64,000 nt of DNA from Mesorhizobium sp. NBSH29 (GTDB lineage Bacteria > Pseudomonadota > Alphaproteobacteria > Rhizobiales > Rhizobiaceae), in contig NZ_CP045492.1 in assembly GCF_015500055.1 (NCBI RefSeq), forward strand, positions 1,374,501-1,438,500, written 5' to 3'. Positions within the stretch are counted from its first letter, which is position 1; each line of letters starts with the position of its first letter. Positions 42,403-53,197 of the stretch are shown here, in pieces. The position numbers and the translations under genes are program-made. The notes under the pieces were generated by a model, which worked only from the letters and a program-made list of their open reading frames with translations, was not told where the DNA came from and did no database searches.

Positions 42403-43995
42403 ATGAAACGCCTAGCCGGCCGAATAATTTTGCTTTGGGGTTGGCGCAGGGCTCTGGTTGCCTTTCTGGCCGGAGCGTTGGCCGTGCTCGGCCAGGCACC
42501 CTATGACTTCTTTGCCATCGGTTTCGTCTCTTTCCCCATTCTGGTTTGGTTGCTGGACGGCGCCACAGTCGAGCCACCCACCAGCTTCATCAAGCGCGCA
42601 ATGCCGGCATTTGCCATCGGGTGGTGGTTTGGGTTCGGCTACTTTGTCACAGGCCTGTGGTGGGTAGGCAGTGCAATGCTGGTGGAAGCCGAGGCTTTCG
42701 CCTGGGCGTTGCCGCTAGCAGTGCTCGCGCTCCCGGCAGGGCTCGCAATCTTCTTCGGCCTGGCGACCTCGATTGCGCGGCTTTTCTGGAGCGGCAATAT
42801 CGGCCGCATTGCCGCTCTGGCGTTCGGGTTTGGCCTTGCCGAATGGCTGCGTGCGACGGTGCTGACCGGCTTTCCCTGGAACCCGGTAGGGTACGCGGCG
42901 ATGCCTATTCCCTTGCTGATGCAGTCGGTGTCGGTCATCGGGGTGACGGGGATGAACGCGTTAGCGGTGTTTGTGTTCGCGATGCCTGCTTTGTTGGCTT
43001 CAAATCGCACCCTCAAGACGGGTATCGCTGTCGCTCTGGGGTTGATGATCTTGCACGTCGGTTTCGGCGTGTGGAGCCTGACGCGCGAGGCGGCAGCGCC
43101 AGAAAGCATGTTGGCGGTTCGTATTGTACAGCCATCAACAGCTCAAAATGAAAAATGGGACCAAAATGTTCGCGATCGGATTTTCCGCACGATGCTGGAA
43201 CTCTCGGCGCAGCCTACCGGGGAGGGTATAGACAAGCCGCAGCTGATCGTCTGGCCCGAAACTTCGGTGCCTTTCTTGTTCACAGACCGACCGGATGCGC
43301 TGGTTGCGATCGGCGAACTTCTGAGCCCGGGCCAGACGCTGATGGCCGGCGCGGTACGCGTCGAGGGGGCGGCAGGTGCCGGCGGTGAGCCCCGTTTTTA
43401 CAACTCGGTCGTTGTGATTAACGATGCGGGCGAAATCACCGATGCGGTCGACAAGGTGCATCTGGTGCCATTCGGTGAATATCTCCCGTTCGAGGACGCG
43501 CTGGCGCGCGTGGGCATCAAGAAGATTGTCCAGTTTCCAATGACGTTTTCGGCTGGAACCGAACGTCATCCGGTTACCATTGCAAACGGCGTCCGGGCAC
43601 TCGCCTTCATTTGCTACGAGATCATCTTTCCCAATCTGGCCCCAAGGGCGAACAACGTCGCAGATGTGATCATCAACGTGACCAATGATGCGTGGTTTGG
43701 AAATACGCCCGGTCCGTATCAGCATTTCAGGCAGGCACAGATACGTGCGGTTGAAACCGGAATGCCGGTAGTGCGCGCCGCCAACACCGGGATTTCCGGA
43801 TACATCGACGGAAAAGGCCGAATCATTGACGCGCTTTCGATCAATGCTGCGGGTGTCGTTGACGCAATCGTGGCATTTACAAACGCGCCCGGTGAAAGCA
43901 TTTTGTTCAGAGGGCACGCTGGACTATTAATTCTGGTTGTGTTGGCTCTCCTTGCAGGTGGAATGGCGCTGCGCGAACGGCTCAGAGTCAATTGA
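42403..43995 (+). CDS. lnt: Apolipoprotein N-acyltransferase
   Basis: A 530-residue inner-membrane enzyme that adds the third acyl chain to lipoproteins. About six to seven N-terminal helices (about 15-220) are followed by a nitrilase-type domain with the Glu-Lys-Cys triad: [10 protein letters not shown] (Glu), [16 protein letters not shown] (Lys) and [11 protein letters not shown] (Cys). A C-terminal helix (about 505-525) ends it. ATG 42403 with CGGAAACCACGC upstream is preferred over a TTG 30 bases earlier. A TTGACA overlapping its stop (43992-43997) may be the -35 of the next gene. Confidence 0.95.
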   Translation: MKRLAGRIILLWGWRRALVAFLAGALAVLGQAPYDFFAIGFVSFPILVWLLDGATVEPPTSFIKRAMPAFAIGWWFGFGYFVTGLWWVGSAMLVEAEAFAWALPLAVLALPAGLAIFFGLATSIARLFWSGNIGRIAALAFGFGLAEWLRATVLTGFPWNPVGYAAMPIPLLMQSVSVIGVTGMNALAVFVFAMPALLASNRTLKTGIAVALGLMILHVGFGVWSLTREAAAPESMLAVRIVQPSTAQNEKWDQNVRDRIFRTMLELSAQPTGEGIDKPQLIVWPETSVPFLFTDRPDALVAIGELLSPGQTLMAGAVRVEGAAGAGGEPRFYNSVVVINDAGEITDAVDKVHLVPFGEYLPFEDALARVGIKKIVQFPMTFSAGTERHPVTIANGVRALAFICYEIIFPNLAPRANNVADVIINVTNDAWFGNTPGPYQHFRQAQIRAVETGMPVVRAANTGISGYIDGKGRIIDALSINAAGVVDAIVAFTNAPGESILFRGHAGLLILVVLALLAGGMALRERLRVN

Positions 43996-44133
43996 CAGGA
44001 CGTATATTAGAAATTCATATTGTATCGCTTCCTCGAAGCGTCGATTTACAGCGATCCTCTTTTCAGCTGGGGCTACTGAAATTGCTGAACGGTGGAAAAA
44101 AACTCAAAAAAGCCGTCAAACGGCGAGGGAAAA

Positions 44134-44550
44134 ATGGTAGAAAATAAGAAAAAGCCTAACCCCATCGACATTCACGTGGGTAGCAGGATCCGCCTTCGTA
44201 GAAATATACAGGGCATGAGCCAGGAAAAACTTGGCGAAAGTCTAGGCATCACTTTCCAGCAGATTCAGAAATACGAAAAGGGCACAAACCGCGTTGGTGC
44301 CAGCCGCCTGCAGGCAATCGCATCAATTCTCAATGTCCCCGTGTCGTTCTTCTTCGAGGACGCTCCGGGTCATGAGGCGGCAAACCGCGGTGGCCTGGCT
44401 GAAGACAGCTCAACAGCGTACGTTGTCGATTTCCTGAGCAGCCCCGAAGGCCTTCAGCTCAATCGGGCGTTTGTCCGCATTGCCGATCCCAAAGTTCGCC
44501 GCAAGGTCGTTGATCTGGTCAAGGCGCTGGCAGCAGAAGACGAGGAATAA
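44134..44550 (+). CDS. XRE-family transcriptional regulator
   Basis: A 138-residue regulator with an N-terminal HTH_3 domain (about 12-70): VGSRIRLRRNIQGMSQEKLGESLGITFQQIQKYEKGTNRVGASRLQAIASIL. The rest is helical (SSPEGLQLNRAFVRIADPKVRRKVVDLVKALAAEDEE). Very similar XRE genes sit between lnt and metK in other rhizobia; target genes are not known to me. ATG 44134 has GAGGGAAAA upstream; a GTG at 44092 could add 14 residues. Confidence 0.92.
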   Translation: MVENKKKPNPIDIHVGSRIRLRRNIQGMSQEKLGESLGITFQQIQKYEKGTNRVGASRLQAIASILNVPVSFFFEDAPGHEAANRGGLAEDSSTAYVVDFLSSPEGLQLNRAFVRIADPKVRRKVVDLVKALAAEDEE

Positions 44551-44551
44551 A

Positions 44552-44593
44552 TGATACCTAGGACGCGCTTGAGGGAGCGCGTCCTAGGTATCA
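44552..44593. terminator. 18-bp perfect hairpin after the XRE gene
   Basis: Left arm from T44552 to T44569 (core CCTAGGACGCGCT) pairs with 44576-44593 around a TGAGGG loop. It starts one base after the regulator's stop codon and lies about 50 bases before the metK promoter. No T-run follows, so termination efficiency is uncertain. Confidence 0.7.
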
Positions 44594-44640
44594 AGTTCCC
44601 ATAGTTCTTGCATATTGGAAATGTGTTTCCTATTCCCGAC

Positions 44641-44669
44641 TTGACGATGTCAGCGCGGGTTCGCTACAC
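44641..44669 (+). promoter_or_regulatory. metK promoter
   Basis: CTTGACG with -35 TTGACG at 44641-44646, a 17-base spacer and -10 CTACAC at 44664-44669. This fits alphaproteobacterial housekeeping promoters (CTTGAC-N17-CTATAT). It predicts a leader of about 43 bases. No SAM-binding riboswitch was recognised in the leader. Confidence 0.65.
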
Positions 44670-44719
44670 GGTTTGCGCCTGACCTGGCCTGCCGCTGGGT
44701 CTTTCGAGAGGGGACACCC

Positions 44720-46003
44720 GTGGCACGTAAGAATTATCTTTTCACCAGCGAATCCGTTTCTGAAGGTCATCCCGACAAGGTGTGTGACCGGATTTCTGAC
44801 GAGATCGTCGATCTTGTCTACCGCGAAGCCAAGAAAACCGGCATGGACCCCTGGAAGGTGCGTGTTGCCTGCGAGACGCTGGCAACCACCAACCGTGTCG
44901 TCATCGCTGGCGAGGTGCGCGTCCCGGAAACCCTTTTGAAGAAGGGCAAGGACGGCGAAATCCTGAAGGATTCAGCGGGTCATCCCGTCGTTAATCCCAG
45001 CAAATTCAAATCCGTGGCGCGCAAGGCGATCCGCGAAATCGGCTATGAGCAGGACGGCTTCCATTGGAAAACCTGCAAGATCGACGTTCTCCTCCACGGC
45101 CAGTCGCCTGATATCGGCCAGGGCGTGGATAATGCTTCTGACAAGCAGGGCGAAGAGGGCGCGGGCGACCAGGGCATCATGTTCGGTTATGCCTGCCGCG
45201 AAACACCAGACCTGATGCCGGCGCCGATCTACTACAGCCACAAGGTCCTGGAACTGCTCGCCGCTGCCCGCCACGAAGGCACCGGTGACGCCGGCAAGCT
45301 CGGCCCCGATGCCAAGAGCCAGATCACTGTGCGCTATGTGGATGGCAAGGCGGCTGAAGTAACCCAGATCGTTCTCTCCACCCAGCACCTCGATGGCAGC
45401 TGGGATTCCAAGAAAGTGCGCCAGGTCGTTGAGCCCTATATCCGCGAAGCGCTGGGCGAACTGCACATCGCCGAGGATTGCAACTGGTTCATCAATCCGA
45501 CCGGAAAGTTCGTCATCGGCGGTCCTGACGGCGATGCTGGCCTGACGGGCCGCAAGATCATCGTCGACACCTATGGCGGCGCTGCACCCCATGGCGGCGG
45601 TGCATTCTCCGGCAAGGACACCACCAAGGTGGACCGCTCGGCAGCATACGCCGCGCGCTATCTGGCCAAGAACGTGGTGGCAGCCAAGCTGGCTGATCGC
45701 TGCACCATCCAGCTGTCTTATGCGATCGGCGTTGCCCAGCCACTGTCGGTCTATGTCGATCTGCACGGCACCGGCACGGTGCACGAATCGAAGTTGGAGC
45801 GTGCGCTGCGTGAGGTGATGGATCTCTCGCCCTCCGGCATTCGCCGCCACCTGGACCTCAACAAGGCAATCTATGCCCGCACCGCCGCCTATGGCCATTT
45901 TGGCCGCAAGGCTGGCCGCGATGGGTCGTTCTCCTGGGAGAAGATCGATTTGGTCAAGGCGCTCAAGGAAGCTGTCGCTGCCGAGGAGCGCGCCGCAGCA
46001 TAG
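44720..46003 (+). CDS. metK: S-adenosylmethionine synthetase
   Basis: A 427-residue enzyme that makes S-adenosylmethionine from methionine and [71 protein letters not shown] and [19 protein letters not shown] are the standard signatures. The protein is longer than E. coli MetK, as is common in alphaproteobacteria. The start is GTG 44720 following AGAGGGGACACCC. Confidence 0.97.
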   Translation: MARKNYLFTSESVSEGHPDKVCDRISDEIVDLVYREAKKTGMDPWKVRVACETLATTNRVVIAGEVRVPETLLKKGKDGEILKDSAGHPVVNPSKFKSVARKAIREIGYEQDGFHWKTCKIDVLLHGQSPDIGQGVDNASDKQGEEGAGDQGIMFGYACRETPDLMPAPIYYSHKVLELLAAARHEGTGDAGKLGPDAKSQITVRYVDGKAAEVTQIVLSTQHLDGSWDSKKVRQVVEPYIREALGELHIAEDCNWFINPTGKFVIGGPDGDAGLTGRKIIVDTYGGAAPHGGGAFSGKDTTKVDRSAAYAARYLAKNVVAAKLADRCTIQLSYAIGVAQPLSVYVDLHGTGTVHESKLERALREVMDLSPSGIRRHLDLNKAIYARTAAYGHFGRKAGRDGSFSWEKIDLVKALKEAVAAEERAAA

Positions 46004-46020
46004 GCTGTGGCGGCTTTGTG

Positions 46021-46722
46021 ATGGCGGGCGAAGAACGGCGCAGCCGTGCCACCGAGGCCTTCTACGGGCGGCGGCACGGCAAAACGTTAAGGCCGCTCCA
46101 GGCGAATGCACTGGATGCGGTTCTACCCGATCTTGGAATTGACATCAGCACCCCAGCGCCGTCCGATTTGAGCGCGCTGTTTTCCGCTCCGATTACCGAG
46201 CTCCGTCTCGAGATCGGTTTCGGGGGCGGCGAGCATCTGCTTCACGATGCCATCCAGAACCCTCAATCCGGATTGATCGGGGTAGAGCCGTTCATCAACG
46301 GGATGGCCAAGCTGGCGACTGCACTGGCGGCGACGCCGCGTCCCAACATTCGACTCTATGACGAGGATGCAACCCGGCTGCTCGACTGGTTGCCCGAAGC
46401 CTCGCTCGACGCCATTGCGCTGCTCTATCCAGACCCCTGGCCAAAGAAAAAGCACTGGAAGCGCCGGTTCATCAGTCCGGTCAATCTCGACCGATTTGCC
46501 AAGGTGCTGAAGCCCGGTGGCCGCTTTCGCTTCGCCTCCGACATCGACACCTATGTGAACTGGACACTGCTTCACTGCGACGCTCACCCAGCTTTTGTCT
46601 GGAAAGCCTCAGATGCCAGCGACTGGCGCCAGCCTTACCCGGATTGGCCGGGCACCCGCTATGAGGCCAAGGCGTTGCGCGAGGGCCGCACACCGGCCTA
46701 CCTGACTTTTCAACGCGTTTAG
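46021..46722 (+). CDS. trmB: tRNA (guanine-N7-)-methyltransferase
   Basis: A 233-residue SAM methyltransferase forming m7G46 in t[20 protein letters not shown] is the SAM loop, [12 protein letters not shown] the second strand, and [18 protein letters not shown] the catalytic signature. ATG 46021 is used, one codon after a GTG. Its TAG stop overlaps the TAA stop of the convergent sensor kinase gene (TTAG at 46719-46722). Confidence 0.95.
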   Translation: MAGEERRSRATEAFYGRRHGKTLRPLQANALDAVLPDLGIDISTPAPSDLSALFSAPITELRLEIGFGGGEHLLHDAIQNPQSGLIGVEPFINGMAKLATALAATPRPNIRLYDEDATRLLDWLPEASLDAIALLYPDPWPKKKHWKRRFISPVNLDRFAKVLKPGGRFRFASDIDTYVNWTLLHCDAHPAFVWKASDASDWRQPYPDWPGTRYEAKALREGRTPAYLTFQRV

Positions 46723-48113
46723 CGTTCTGGAATATAAGGCGCAAAGCTGATCCGGATACGCAGGCCACTGCCAGCTGAGCTGGTCGACAGCTCCATCCGG
46801 CCCCCAAACAGGCTGGCAATCTCGTCTACGATAGGCAGCCCTAGGCCGGCCCCCGGCTTGTTGTCCGATTGCCCGCGAACGAAACGATGCCGGACGGTTT
46901 GAAATTGATCACCGGAAATACCCGGTCCCGTATCCTCGATTTCAAATACGGCGGACCCTGCTGCGCTATAAACCTTGACCGTCGCTTCACTACCGCGACC
47001 GGCATAGGCGATGACATTCTCAATAAGGTTTCGGATCAATTCACTGAGCAGCATTGCCTCGCCTCTCACATGCAGCGACGGGCCACCTTCAAAACCGAGA
47101 TCGATGCCCGCGAAATGGGCTTTGGAGATGTGGTCGCCGGTAACCGTCTGAGCCAGCTCGGTCAGGTTCACGGCGTCAAGGTTCAACAGGCGCTCCGATG
47201 CGGCCTCATCCACTTTGGCGAGCAACAGCAGTTGCGTGATAATGCGCTCGGCATGGACGACAGCGTCGTCACCGGTGCGGGCAGCGTCACGCGCCGCGTC
47301 GAGCGAAGTCGCCCGCGCAGCGAGTGCAAGCTGCGTGCGGATGATGGTGAGCGGAGTGCGCAACTGGTGACTGGCATTGCCGGTAAAATGGCGCATGCCA
47401 CCCAGCGCCGAGCCCAGCCTGCTCATGAACGAATTGACCGTATCAACGAGGCTGCGAACCTCTCTTGGTACAGATTGGTCGATGGGGTGTAAATCGTTCG
47501 GGCTGCGCTGGGCAATCGCATCTCTGAGCCGGTCGAGTGGTTTGAGCGAAAAAGTGACGGCCAGCCACGCGATGGCGGCGGCACTTCCGATCAGGATTGC
47601 CAGACGCAGGGCGGAGCGCAGCAGGATGGATCGGGCGAGTTGATTGCGTGCGTCTGTGGTCTCCGCGATGGTGACCGCAAACTGCACCGAACTGGTGCCG
47701 GTGGAGGCCGTGCGGTGCAGAGTGCTCAGCCGGATGGGCTCGCCCCGGAACAGGCCGTCGGAATAGCTTGTGCCGCCACCGCCGGCCTGTTCGATAATGG
47801 GAAGGGTTTTGTAGCCGGTAATGAACCCATCGGGCCCATCGACACGGTAAAACACCCGGTCCTGCGCAGCAGACGTCAACATTTCGAGTGCGACATAAGG
47901 AATATCGACTTCAAGCTGTCCGTTTTCGGCGACAACAACCCGCTCGGCGATGGCCAGCGCCGAACCCGTCAACACCCGGTCTGACACCGCATTGGCGGTT
48001 CTCACGGCTTCCCGGTAGGTGTCGGCAAGCGCAACAATCCCAATGATCAGCAGCGGACCCATGAGCCAGGCCAGCAACCGTCCGCGCAGGGAGTTGGGCC
48101 AGCGCATCTTCAC
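46719..48113 (-). CDS. tctE: Sensor histidine kinase, TctE type
   Basis: A 464-residue sensor. An N-terminal helix (about 15-32), a periplasmic domain (about 33-165) with the TctE-like [21 protein letters not shown], a second helix (about 166-190), HAMP-like linker, HisKA with His249 ([14 protein letters not shown]), and ATPase motifs [19 protein letters not shown] and GAGLGLPIV. It likely senses tricarboxylates and phosphorylates TctD. The GTG start overlaps the tctD stop (GTGA); ATG 48107 is an alternative. It converges on trmB. Confidence 0.9.
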   Translation of the reverse strand: MKMRWPNSLRGRLLAWLMGPLLIIGIVALADTYREAVRTANAVSDRVLTGSALAIAERVVVAENGQLEVDIPYVALEMLTSAAQDRVFYRVDGPDGFITGYKTLPIIEQAGGGGTSYSDGLFRGEPIRLSTLHRTASTGTSSVQFAVTIAETTDARNQLARSILLRSALRLAILIGSAAAIAWLAVTFSLKPLDRLRDAIAQRSPNDLHPIDQSVPREVRSLVDTVNSFMSRLGSALGGMRHFTGNASHQLRTPLTIIRTQLALAARATSLDAARDAARTGDDAVVHAERIITQLLLLAKVDEAASERLLNLDAVNLTELAQTVTGDHISKAHFAGIDLGFEGGPSLHVRGEAMLLSELIRNLIENVIAYAGRGSEATVKVYSAAGSAVFEIEDTGPGISGDQFQTVRHRFVRGQSDNKPGAGLGLPIVDEIASLFGGRMELSTSSAGSGLRIRISFAPYIPER

Positions 48114-48784
48114 GTGCTGGATATAGGTTCGAGGTAATAACCAATACCGCGCGCCGTGCGCACCGTCAGTCCGTGCGGTGCCAGTCGTTTGCGCAGCCGG
48201 CTGACATATTGCTCGATGGCATTGGCGCTCAGATCCTCGTCAAAGCCAGCCAGAGATTCGATGATGGCCTGCTTGGCCACCACCCTTCCAGAGCGCATGA
48301 ACAGCGTCTCAAGGAGCGCCAGTTCGCGGGCCGGAAGATCAATGACCGTTCCACCGGACGAAAAGCTCCGCATGGTGAGATCCAGTTGAACCGCTCCGAA
48401 GGTCACGGTCGAAGCCTTCACGCCGGCACGCCTTCGCAACAGGGTCCGCACCCGTGCTTCCAGTTCGCCGACATCGAAAGGCTTGATCATGTAGTCATCG
48501 GCGCCAAGGTCGAGACCCTTCACCCGCTCGCCTAGGGTCCCGCGTGCAGAAAGGATCAACACCGCTGCATCGTGCTGGCGGCCACGCATGGTACGCAGCA
48601 CCTCCAGCCCGTCGACTTCGGGGAGGTTAAGATCCAGGATCACTAGGTCAAACCGCTCGGTATCGATTACCGCCAGCGCCGATGCGCCGTCGCCGACAAC
48701 ATCGACAGCGTAGCCGCTGTCCTTCAGAACCGCAGCTAGTCCATCAGCCAGTGTTCGGTTATCTTCTACAACAAGAATGCGCAC
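48110..48784 (-). CDS. tctD: OmpR-family response regulator, TctD type
   Basis: A 224-residue OmpR-class regulator: receiver domain with ED acidic pair, Asp51 in LVILDLNLPEVDGL and Lys in DYMIKPFD, then a winged helix (about 128-220) with RELALLETLFMRSGRVVAKQAI and ISRLRKRL-like recognition region (VSRLRKRLAPHGLTVRTARGIGYYL). It probably activates the divergent solute-binding gene and tctCBA when the substrate is present. It is 115 bases from the divergent gene. Confidence 0.9.
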   Translation of the reverse strand: MRILVVEDNRTLADGLAAVLKDSGYAVDVVGDGASALAVIDTERFDLVILDLNLPEVDGLEVLRTMRGRQHDAAVLILSARGTLGERVKGLDLGADDYMIKPFDVGELEARVRTLLRRRAGVKASTVTFGAVQLDLTMRSFSSGGTVIDLPARELALLETLFMRSGRVVAKQAIIESLAGFDEDLSANAIEQYVSRLRKRLAPHGLTVRTARGIGYYLEPISST

Positions 48785-48899
48785 GGATTATCTGGTTCCT
48801 CCCGGTTTTGGACGATGCCCCATTTGTCGCCCAAACGTCCAGAGCGTGCCTCAGCGGGCCCGTTGTGTTGCCAGAAGCGTTGGGGCATGGTCTGTCGCC

Positions 48900-49979
48900 A
48901 TGCGCTTGTGCCTCATTTCTGCTCTTCTCGGCTTATCGGCTCTCGGCCTGTCGGTGGCTGCGCGAGCCGAAGTAACGCTTTATCCTGCGCTTGACCCCAC
49001 GGCACCCCATCGCACGCTGGTCATCTACTCATCCCTCGACGCACCGCTGGCACGGCCCATGATCGATGGCTTCCAGGCAGCAAACCCTGACATCGCCGTG
49101 CGCTATGAGGATCTCCTCACCAACGAAATCTACGACCGGGTGGTCAGCGAGACGGAAGCGGGAACAGGCACCGCCGATCTGGCTTTTTCGTCGGCGATGG
49201 ATCTGCAGGTCAAGCTGGCCAATGACGGCTATGCACAAGAAAGCCATCTCCCGCTTTCCGACCGGTGGCCGCGCTGGGCAAACTGGCGTGATACGGCATA
49301 TGCGCTCTCCTTCGAGCCCGCCGTCTTTGTTTACCACAAGCCGAGTTTCAAGGATGTACCGCCGCCCTCGACGCGTGGACAGTTGGTGGAATATCTGAGG
49401 GCGCACGGCAACAGCGTATTCGGACGCATCGCCACCTACGACATCGAGCGCTCTGGCGTCGGCTTCATGTTCATGGCGCGCGATCAGGAGCAATATCCCG
49501 ACATCTGGTCGGTGATCCGCGCCATGGGAGCGGCCGGGGTGAAACTCTACTCCACCAGTGGCGCAATCCTCGAACGGGTGTCGGATGGCAGGTTCGTTCT
49601 CGGCTACAACATCCTGGGCTCGTATGCGTCCTACTGGGCAGCGCGAAACCCGGACGTCGGGATCATCCTGCCGAAAGATTATACGGTCGTCATGTCGCGC
49701 ATCGCGCTGGTGCCAAAGTCTGCAAAATCACCGGATCTCGGGCGGCGCTACCTCGATTATGCGATGTCGCCGCAAGGACAGACCGTGATGGCGCAGGAAC
49801 TCAAGATGGCGGCGATCAATCCCGAAGTGTCGGGCGAGAACACCGCACGCGCGATGCAGGCGGAACTTGGAGGCCAGGTGCGGCTGGTTCCCGTCAGCCC
49901 GGAACTGATGGTCTACCTCGACGAGGTCAAGCGCGCTCACATCATCGAGCGCTGGAACGACACGCTGCGCAGCCCCTGA
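48900..49979 (+). CDS. Orphan periplasmic binding protein (Fe3+/AfuA-like fold) linked to TctDE
   Basis: A 359-residue secreted protein: signal peptide (cleaved after ARA near residue 22) and a class-II periplasmic-binding fold like AfuA/iron-type receptors (TLVIYSSLDAPLARPMIDGFQAANPDIAVRYED). No ABC permease or ATPase genes are near. Such a protein commonly sits next to TctDE, and may present ligand to the kinase's periplasmic domain rather than to a transporter. ATG 48900 is chosen because it begins the signal peptide. Confidence 0.8.
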   Translation: MRLCLISALLGLSALGLSVAARAEVTLYPALDPTAPHRTLVIYSSLDAPLARPMIDGFQAANPDIAVRYEDLLTNEIYDRVVSETEAGTGTADLAFSSAMDLQVKLANDGYAQESHLPLSDRWPRWANWRDTAYALSFEPAVFVYHKPSFKDVPPPSTRGQLVEYLRAHGNSVFGRIATYDIERSGVGFMFMARDQEQYPDIWSVIRAMGAAGVKLYSTSGAILERVSDGRFVLGYNILGSYASYWAARNPDVGIILPKDYTVVMSRIALVPKSAKSPDLGRRYLDYAMSPQGQTVMAQELKMAAINPEVSGENTARAMQAELGGQVRLVPVSPELMVYLDEVKRAHIIERWNDTLRSP

Positions 49980-50239
49980 TCGGTGCGGTGTGCAACAGTG
50001 CTGCCTCTGCGTCAGTCAGATGTCAGGTTGATGCCGTAAACAGTTCTGGCCTGTCCGTTGGAGGCGGTAAGGCCCGGAGGTTCGGGAGGACTTCAATTAA
50101 GCTTTGCAATGGCTGCCGGCAGCTTGGTCGGCATGTTCGCGCGCAGCTTGCGATCTCTTCCATCCTCATACCGGGTCGCCGCCAGGGCTGGCGTGAACAG
50201 AAATAGCTTTCCAGTCAGGAGAGCCCGGGAGGAACGAAG

Positions 50240-51184
50240 ATGAACAAATTTGTTTTGGCATCAATTGTCACCGCTGCGTTTGCCATGCCGGCAGCCGCGG
50301 CCGACTACAAGATCATGGCCCCTGCTTCACCAGGCGGTGGCTGGGACCAGACCGCCCGCGCCATGCAGACTTCGATGCAGGATGAAAAGATTGCCGGCAA
50401 TGTTCAGGTGGTCAACGTTCCAGGTGCTGGTGGCACGATCGGCCTGGCGCAGTTCGTTAATCAGGCGAAGGGCGACCCGACGCAGCTTATCGTCGGCGGC
50501 TATGTCATGGTAGGCGCCATCCTCACCAACAAATCACCCGTTACGCTGGATCAGGTAACGCCAATCGCGCGCCTGACCGGCGAGTATGAAGCGCTGGTGG
50601 TTCCAGCCAAGTCCGACATCAAGGACATGGCCGGCCTCGTGGAAAAACTGAAAGCTGATCCGGGTTCAGTGTCGTGGGGCGGTGGCTCTGCTGGCGGCAC
50701 CGATCACATCACCGCCGGGCTGATCGCCAAGGCAGTCGGCGTTGATCCGACCAAGGTCAACTACATCGCCTTTTCCGGCGGCGGCGAAGCGCTTGCGGCC
50801 ATTCTGGGCGGTCAGGTCACCGCTGGCATTTCCGGCTACGGCGAATTCGAATCGCAGATCAAGGCTGGCGAACTGCGCCTGATAGGCATTTCATCCGACG
50901 AAAAGATCGACGGCATTGATGCGCCGACCTTCAAGGAAGCAGGCGTCGACGTGTCGATCCAGAACTGGCGCATGATTGCCGCCGCGCCTGGCCTCAGCGA
51001 TGAGCAAAAGGCTGCCGTGACTGCCGACATCGAGAAGATGGCGACCTCAGCTGCCTGGACGAAAATACTCGCCGACAAGGGTTGGGCCAACACCTTCCTG
51101 GCTGGCGATGCCTTCACCGCGCAGCTGAAGAAGGACACCGAAGCCACCTCGGCAATCCTGAAAGACATCGGCCTCGTGAAATGA
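50240..51184 (+). CDS. tctC: Tripartite tricarboxylate transporter, binding protein TctC
   Basis: A 314-residue periplasmic receptor. Signal peptide (about 1-20, AAA), then YKIMAPASPGGGWDQTARAMQTSM, the classic TctC ligand loop, and VPGAGGTIGLAQFV. It captures citrate-like tri- or dicarboxylates for the TctAB membrane unit. GGGAGGAACGAAG before the ATG indicates efficient translation. The upstream 260 bases between this gene and the orphan binding protein contain no supported gene. Confidence 0.94.
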   Translation: MNKFVLASIVTAAFAMPAAAADYKIMAPASPGGGWDQTARAMQTSMQDEKIAGNVQVVNVPGAGGTIGLAQFVNQAKGDPTQLIVGGYVMVGAILTNKSPVTLDQVTPIARLTGEYEALVVPAKSDIKDMAGLVEKLKADPGSVSWGGGSAGGTDHITAGLIAKAVGVDPTKVNYIAFSGGGEALAAILGGQVTAGISGYGEFESQIKAGELRLIGISSDEKIDGIDAPTFKEAGVDVSIQNWRMIAAAPGLSDEQKAAVTADIEKMATSAAWTKILADKGWANTFLAGDAFTAQLKKDTEATSAILKDIGLVK

Positions 51185-51666
51185 GCCAGGCGCCACAACG
51201 CCAGCGCCGCCCTGACAGGGCGGCGTTCATCATTGCTCTGGCGCTGGCGCTTGTCGCTGGCGTCATCACATGGAGTACATCGAACATGGGCACCGGTGGT
51301 GCCTATTCGCAGGTAGGCCCGGCGACATTCCCCTACGTAATTGCTGCCATCCTGTTTGTGCTGGCAATACTCACCACCATTTCTGCCTGGCGCGGTGATT
51401 TCCCCAACCGCCCGCCTGAAAACGTATCGCCCGTCATCTGGATTGTCGGCGGTCTCGTAGTCCAGATGCTGCTTCTCGATCTCGCGGGTTTTGCCATAGC
51501 AACAGGCTTCCTGTTTGCCGCAACCGCGCGGGCTTTTGGCCGCGGACCACTCTGGTTCACGCTGCCGATAGGCATCGTGCTGTCATTCGTCATCTGGGTG
51601 ATCTTTGCCAAGGGTCTGCAGCTGTCGCTTCCCTCGGGGCCCATTGAACAGCTGATCTTCTCTTAG
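51181..51666 (+). CDS. tctB: Tripartite tricarboxylate transporter, small membrane subunit TctB
   Basis: A 161-residue protein with four membrane helices (about 17-37, 46-66, 82-120 as two, 130-150). It contains the TctB pattern STSNMGTGGAYSQVGPATFPYVIAAILFVL. Its ATG overlaps the tctC stop (ATGA). It acts with TctA as the membrane part of the transporter. Confidence 0.9.
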   Translation: MSQAPQRQRRPDRAAFIIALALALVAGVITWSTSNMGTGGAYSQVGPATFPYVIAAILFVLAILTTISAWRGDFPNRPPENVSPVIWIVGGLVVQMLLLDLAGFAIATGFLFAATARAFGRGPLWFTLPIGIVLSFVIWVIFAKGLQLSLPSGPIEQLIFS

Positions 51667-51675
51667 GAATCCGAA

Positions 51676-53193
51676 ATGGAAACATTCGTTCTTCTTGGAC
51701 ATGGATTCCTGACGGCGCTGGAGCCGTGGAATTTGTTCTATGCGCTGATTGGCGTCACGCTTGGCACCGCTGTGGGTGTGCTGCCGGGTATCGGCCCCGC
51801 GCTGACAGTGGCCCTGCTCTTGCCGGTGACCTACAAGCTGGACCCGGCAGGCTCCCTGATTATGTTTGCCGGTATCTATTATGGTGGCATGTATGGCGGA
51901 TCGACCACCTCCATCCTGCTTAACACGCCCGGCGAAAGCGCCTCCATCGTGACGGCACTCGAGGGCAACAAGATGGCCCGCAAGGGCCGTGGTGGCCCAG
52001 CGCTTGCAACCGCCGCGATAGGGTCATTCGTCGCCGGCCTGATTGCCACAATGGGTCTGGCGTTGATAGCGCCCACGATCGTCAAGCTGGCGCTCTCGTT
52101 CGGTCCCGCCGAATATTTTGCCCTGATGGTGCTGGCTTTCATGACCGTGTCGGCTGCCTTCGGCGATTCCTCGCTGCGCGGACTGACCGCCCTTTTCATC
52201 GGGCTGGCGCTCGGCCTGATCGGCATTGATCTTCAAACCGGGCAGGCGCGGCTCTCGTTTGGGATACCGGATCTGCTGGACGGTATTGAGGTCACGACGC
52301 TCGCAGTCGCCATGTTTGCCATCGGCGAGACCTTGAGCGTTGCAGCATCAAAAGCTTCGGCCGATGAAAAGATCGAGCCGGTCAAAGGTTCGGTCTGGAT
52401 GAACCGCGAGGACTGGGCGCGCTCGTGGAAACCATGGCTGCGTGGCACTGCGATCGGCTTTCCAATCGGTGCCATGCCGGCAGGCGGCGCGGAGATTGGA
52501 ACGTTTTTGTCCTATTCGGTGGAAAAGCAGCTCTCCACCAAACCGGAAGAATTCGGCCATGGCGCCATCGAAGGCGTGGCAGGCCCGGAAGCGGCCAACA
52601 ATGCCTCGGCTGCCGGAACGCTGGTGCCGCTGCTGACGCTCGGCCTGCCAACGACTGCAACGGCAGCGATCATGCTTGCCGGGTTTCAGCAGTTCGGGCT
52701 GCAGCCCGGTCCGCTCCTCTTTGCGAACAATTCGGAGCTGGTATGGGGTCTGATTGCCAGCCTTCTGGTCGCCAACTTCATGCTTCTGGTACTCAACCTT
52801 CCGCTGATCGGTCTGTGGGTTCGGCTGCTGTCGATACCCAAGCCGTGGCTCTACGCGGGAATTCTGGTGTTCGCCACGCTCGGCACCATCGGCGCCAATC
52901 CGTCTGCGTTCGAGCTTGGAATGCTGCTCGCGTTTGGCCTGATGGGCTATGCCCTGCGGCGATTCGGCTATCCCATAGCGCCGGTGGTGGTTGGCTTGAT
53001 ATTGGGGCCGATGGCCGAGCAGCAACTGCGCCGTGCTCTGTCCATCAGTCAGGGCGACCCGATGACACTGATCAACTCGCCGATATCCATCGGTCTGCTG
53101 ACGCTGGCGGTTGCCGCCGTCGTCGTGCCGCTGGTGCTACGCGCCCGCGGCAAGGGCAAGGTGCTGTCGCAACTTGCCAGCGATGAGGATTAA
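51676..53193 (+). CDS. tctA: Tripartite tricarboxylate transporter, large membrane subunit TctA
   Basis: A 505-residue permease with about 11-12 helices. [54 protein letters not shown] and [33 protein letters not shown] are the repeated TctA signatures forming the substrate path. It starts nine bases after tctB, closing the operon. Its TAA stop is four bases from the stop of the small convergent gene. Confidence 0.95.
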   Translation: METFVLLGHGFLTALEPWNLFYALIGVTLGTAVGVLPGIGPALTVALLLPVTYKLDPAGSLIMFAGIYYGGMYGGSTTSILLNTPGESASIVTALEGNKMARKGRGGPALATAAIGSFVAGLIATMGLALIAPTIVKLALSFGPAEYFALMVLAFMTVSAAFGDSSLRGLTALFIGLALGLIGIDLQTGQARLSFGIPDLLDGIEVTTLAVAMFAIGETLSVAASKASADEKIEPVKGSVWMNREDWARSWKPWLRGTAIGFPIGAMPAGGAEIGTFLSYSVEKQLSTKPEEFGHGAIEGVAGPEAANNASAAGTLVPLLTLGLPTTATAAIMLAGFQQFGLQPGPLLFANNSELVWGLIASLLVANFMLLVLNLPLIGLWVRLLSIPKPWLYAGILVFATLGTIGANPSAFELGMLLAFGLMGYALRRFGYPIAPVVVGLILGPMAEQQLRRALSISQGDPMTLINSPISIGLLTLAVAAVVVPLVLRARGKGKVLSQLASDED

Positions 53194-53197
53194 GCCG

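Noticed and set aside
44594-44719. SAM-II or SAM/SAH riboswitch in the metK leader
   Set aside because: No match to the conserved core sequences that I could see; only a promoter is supported.
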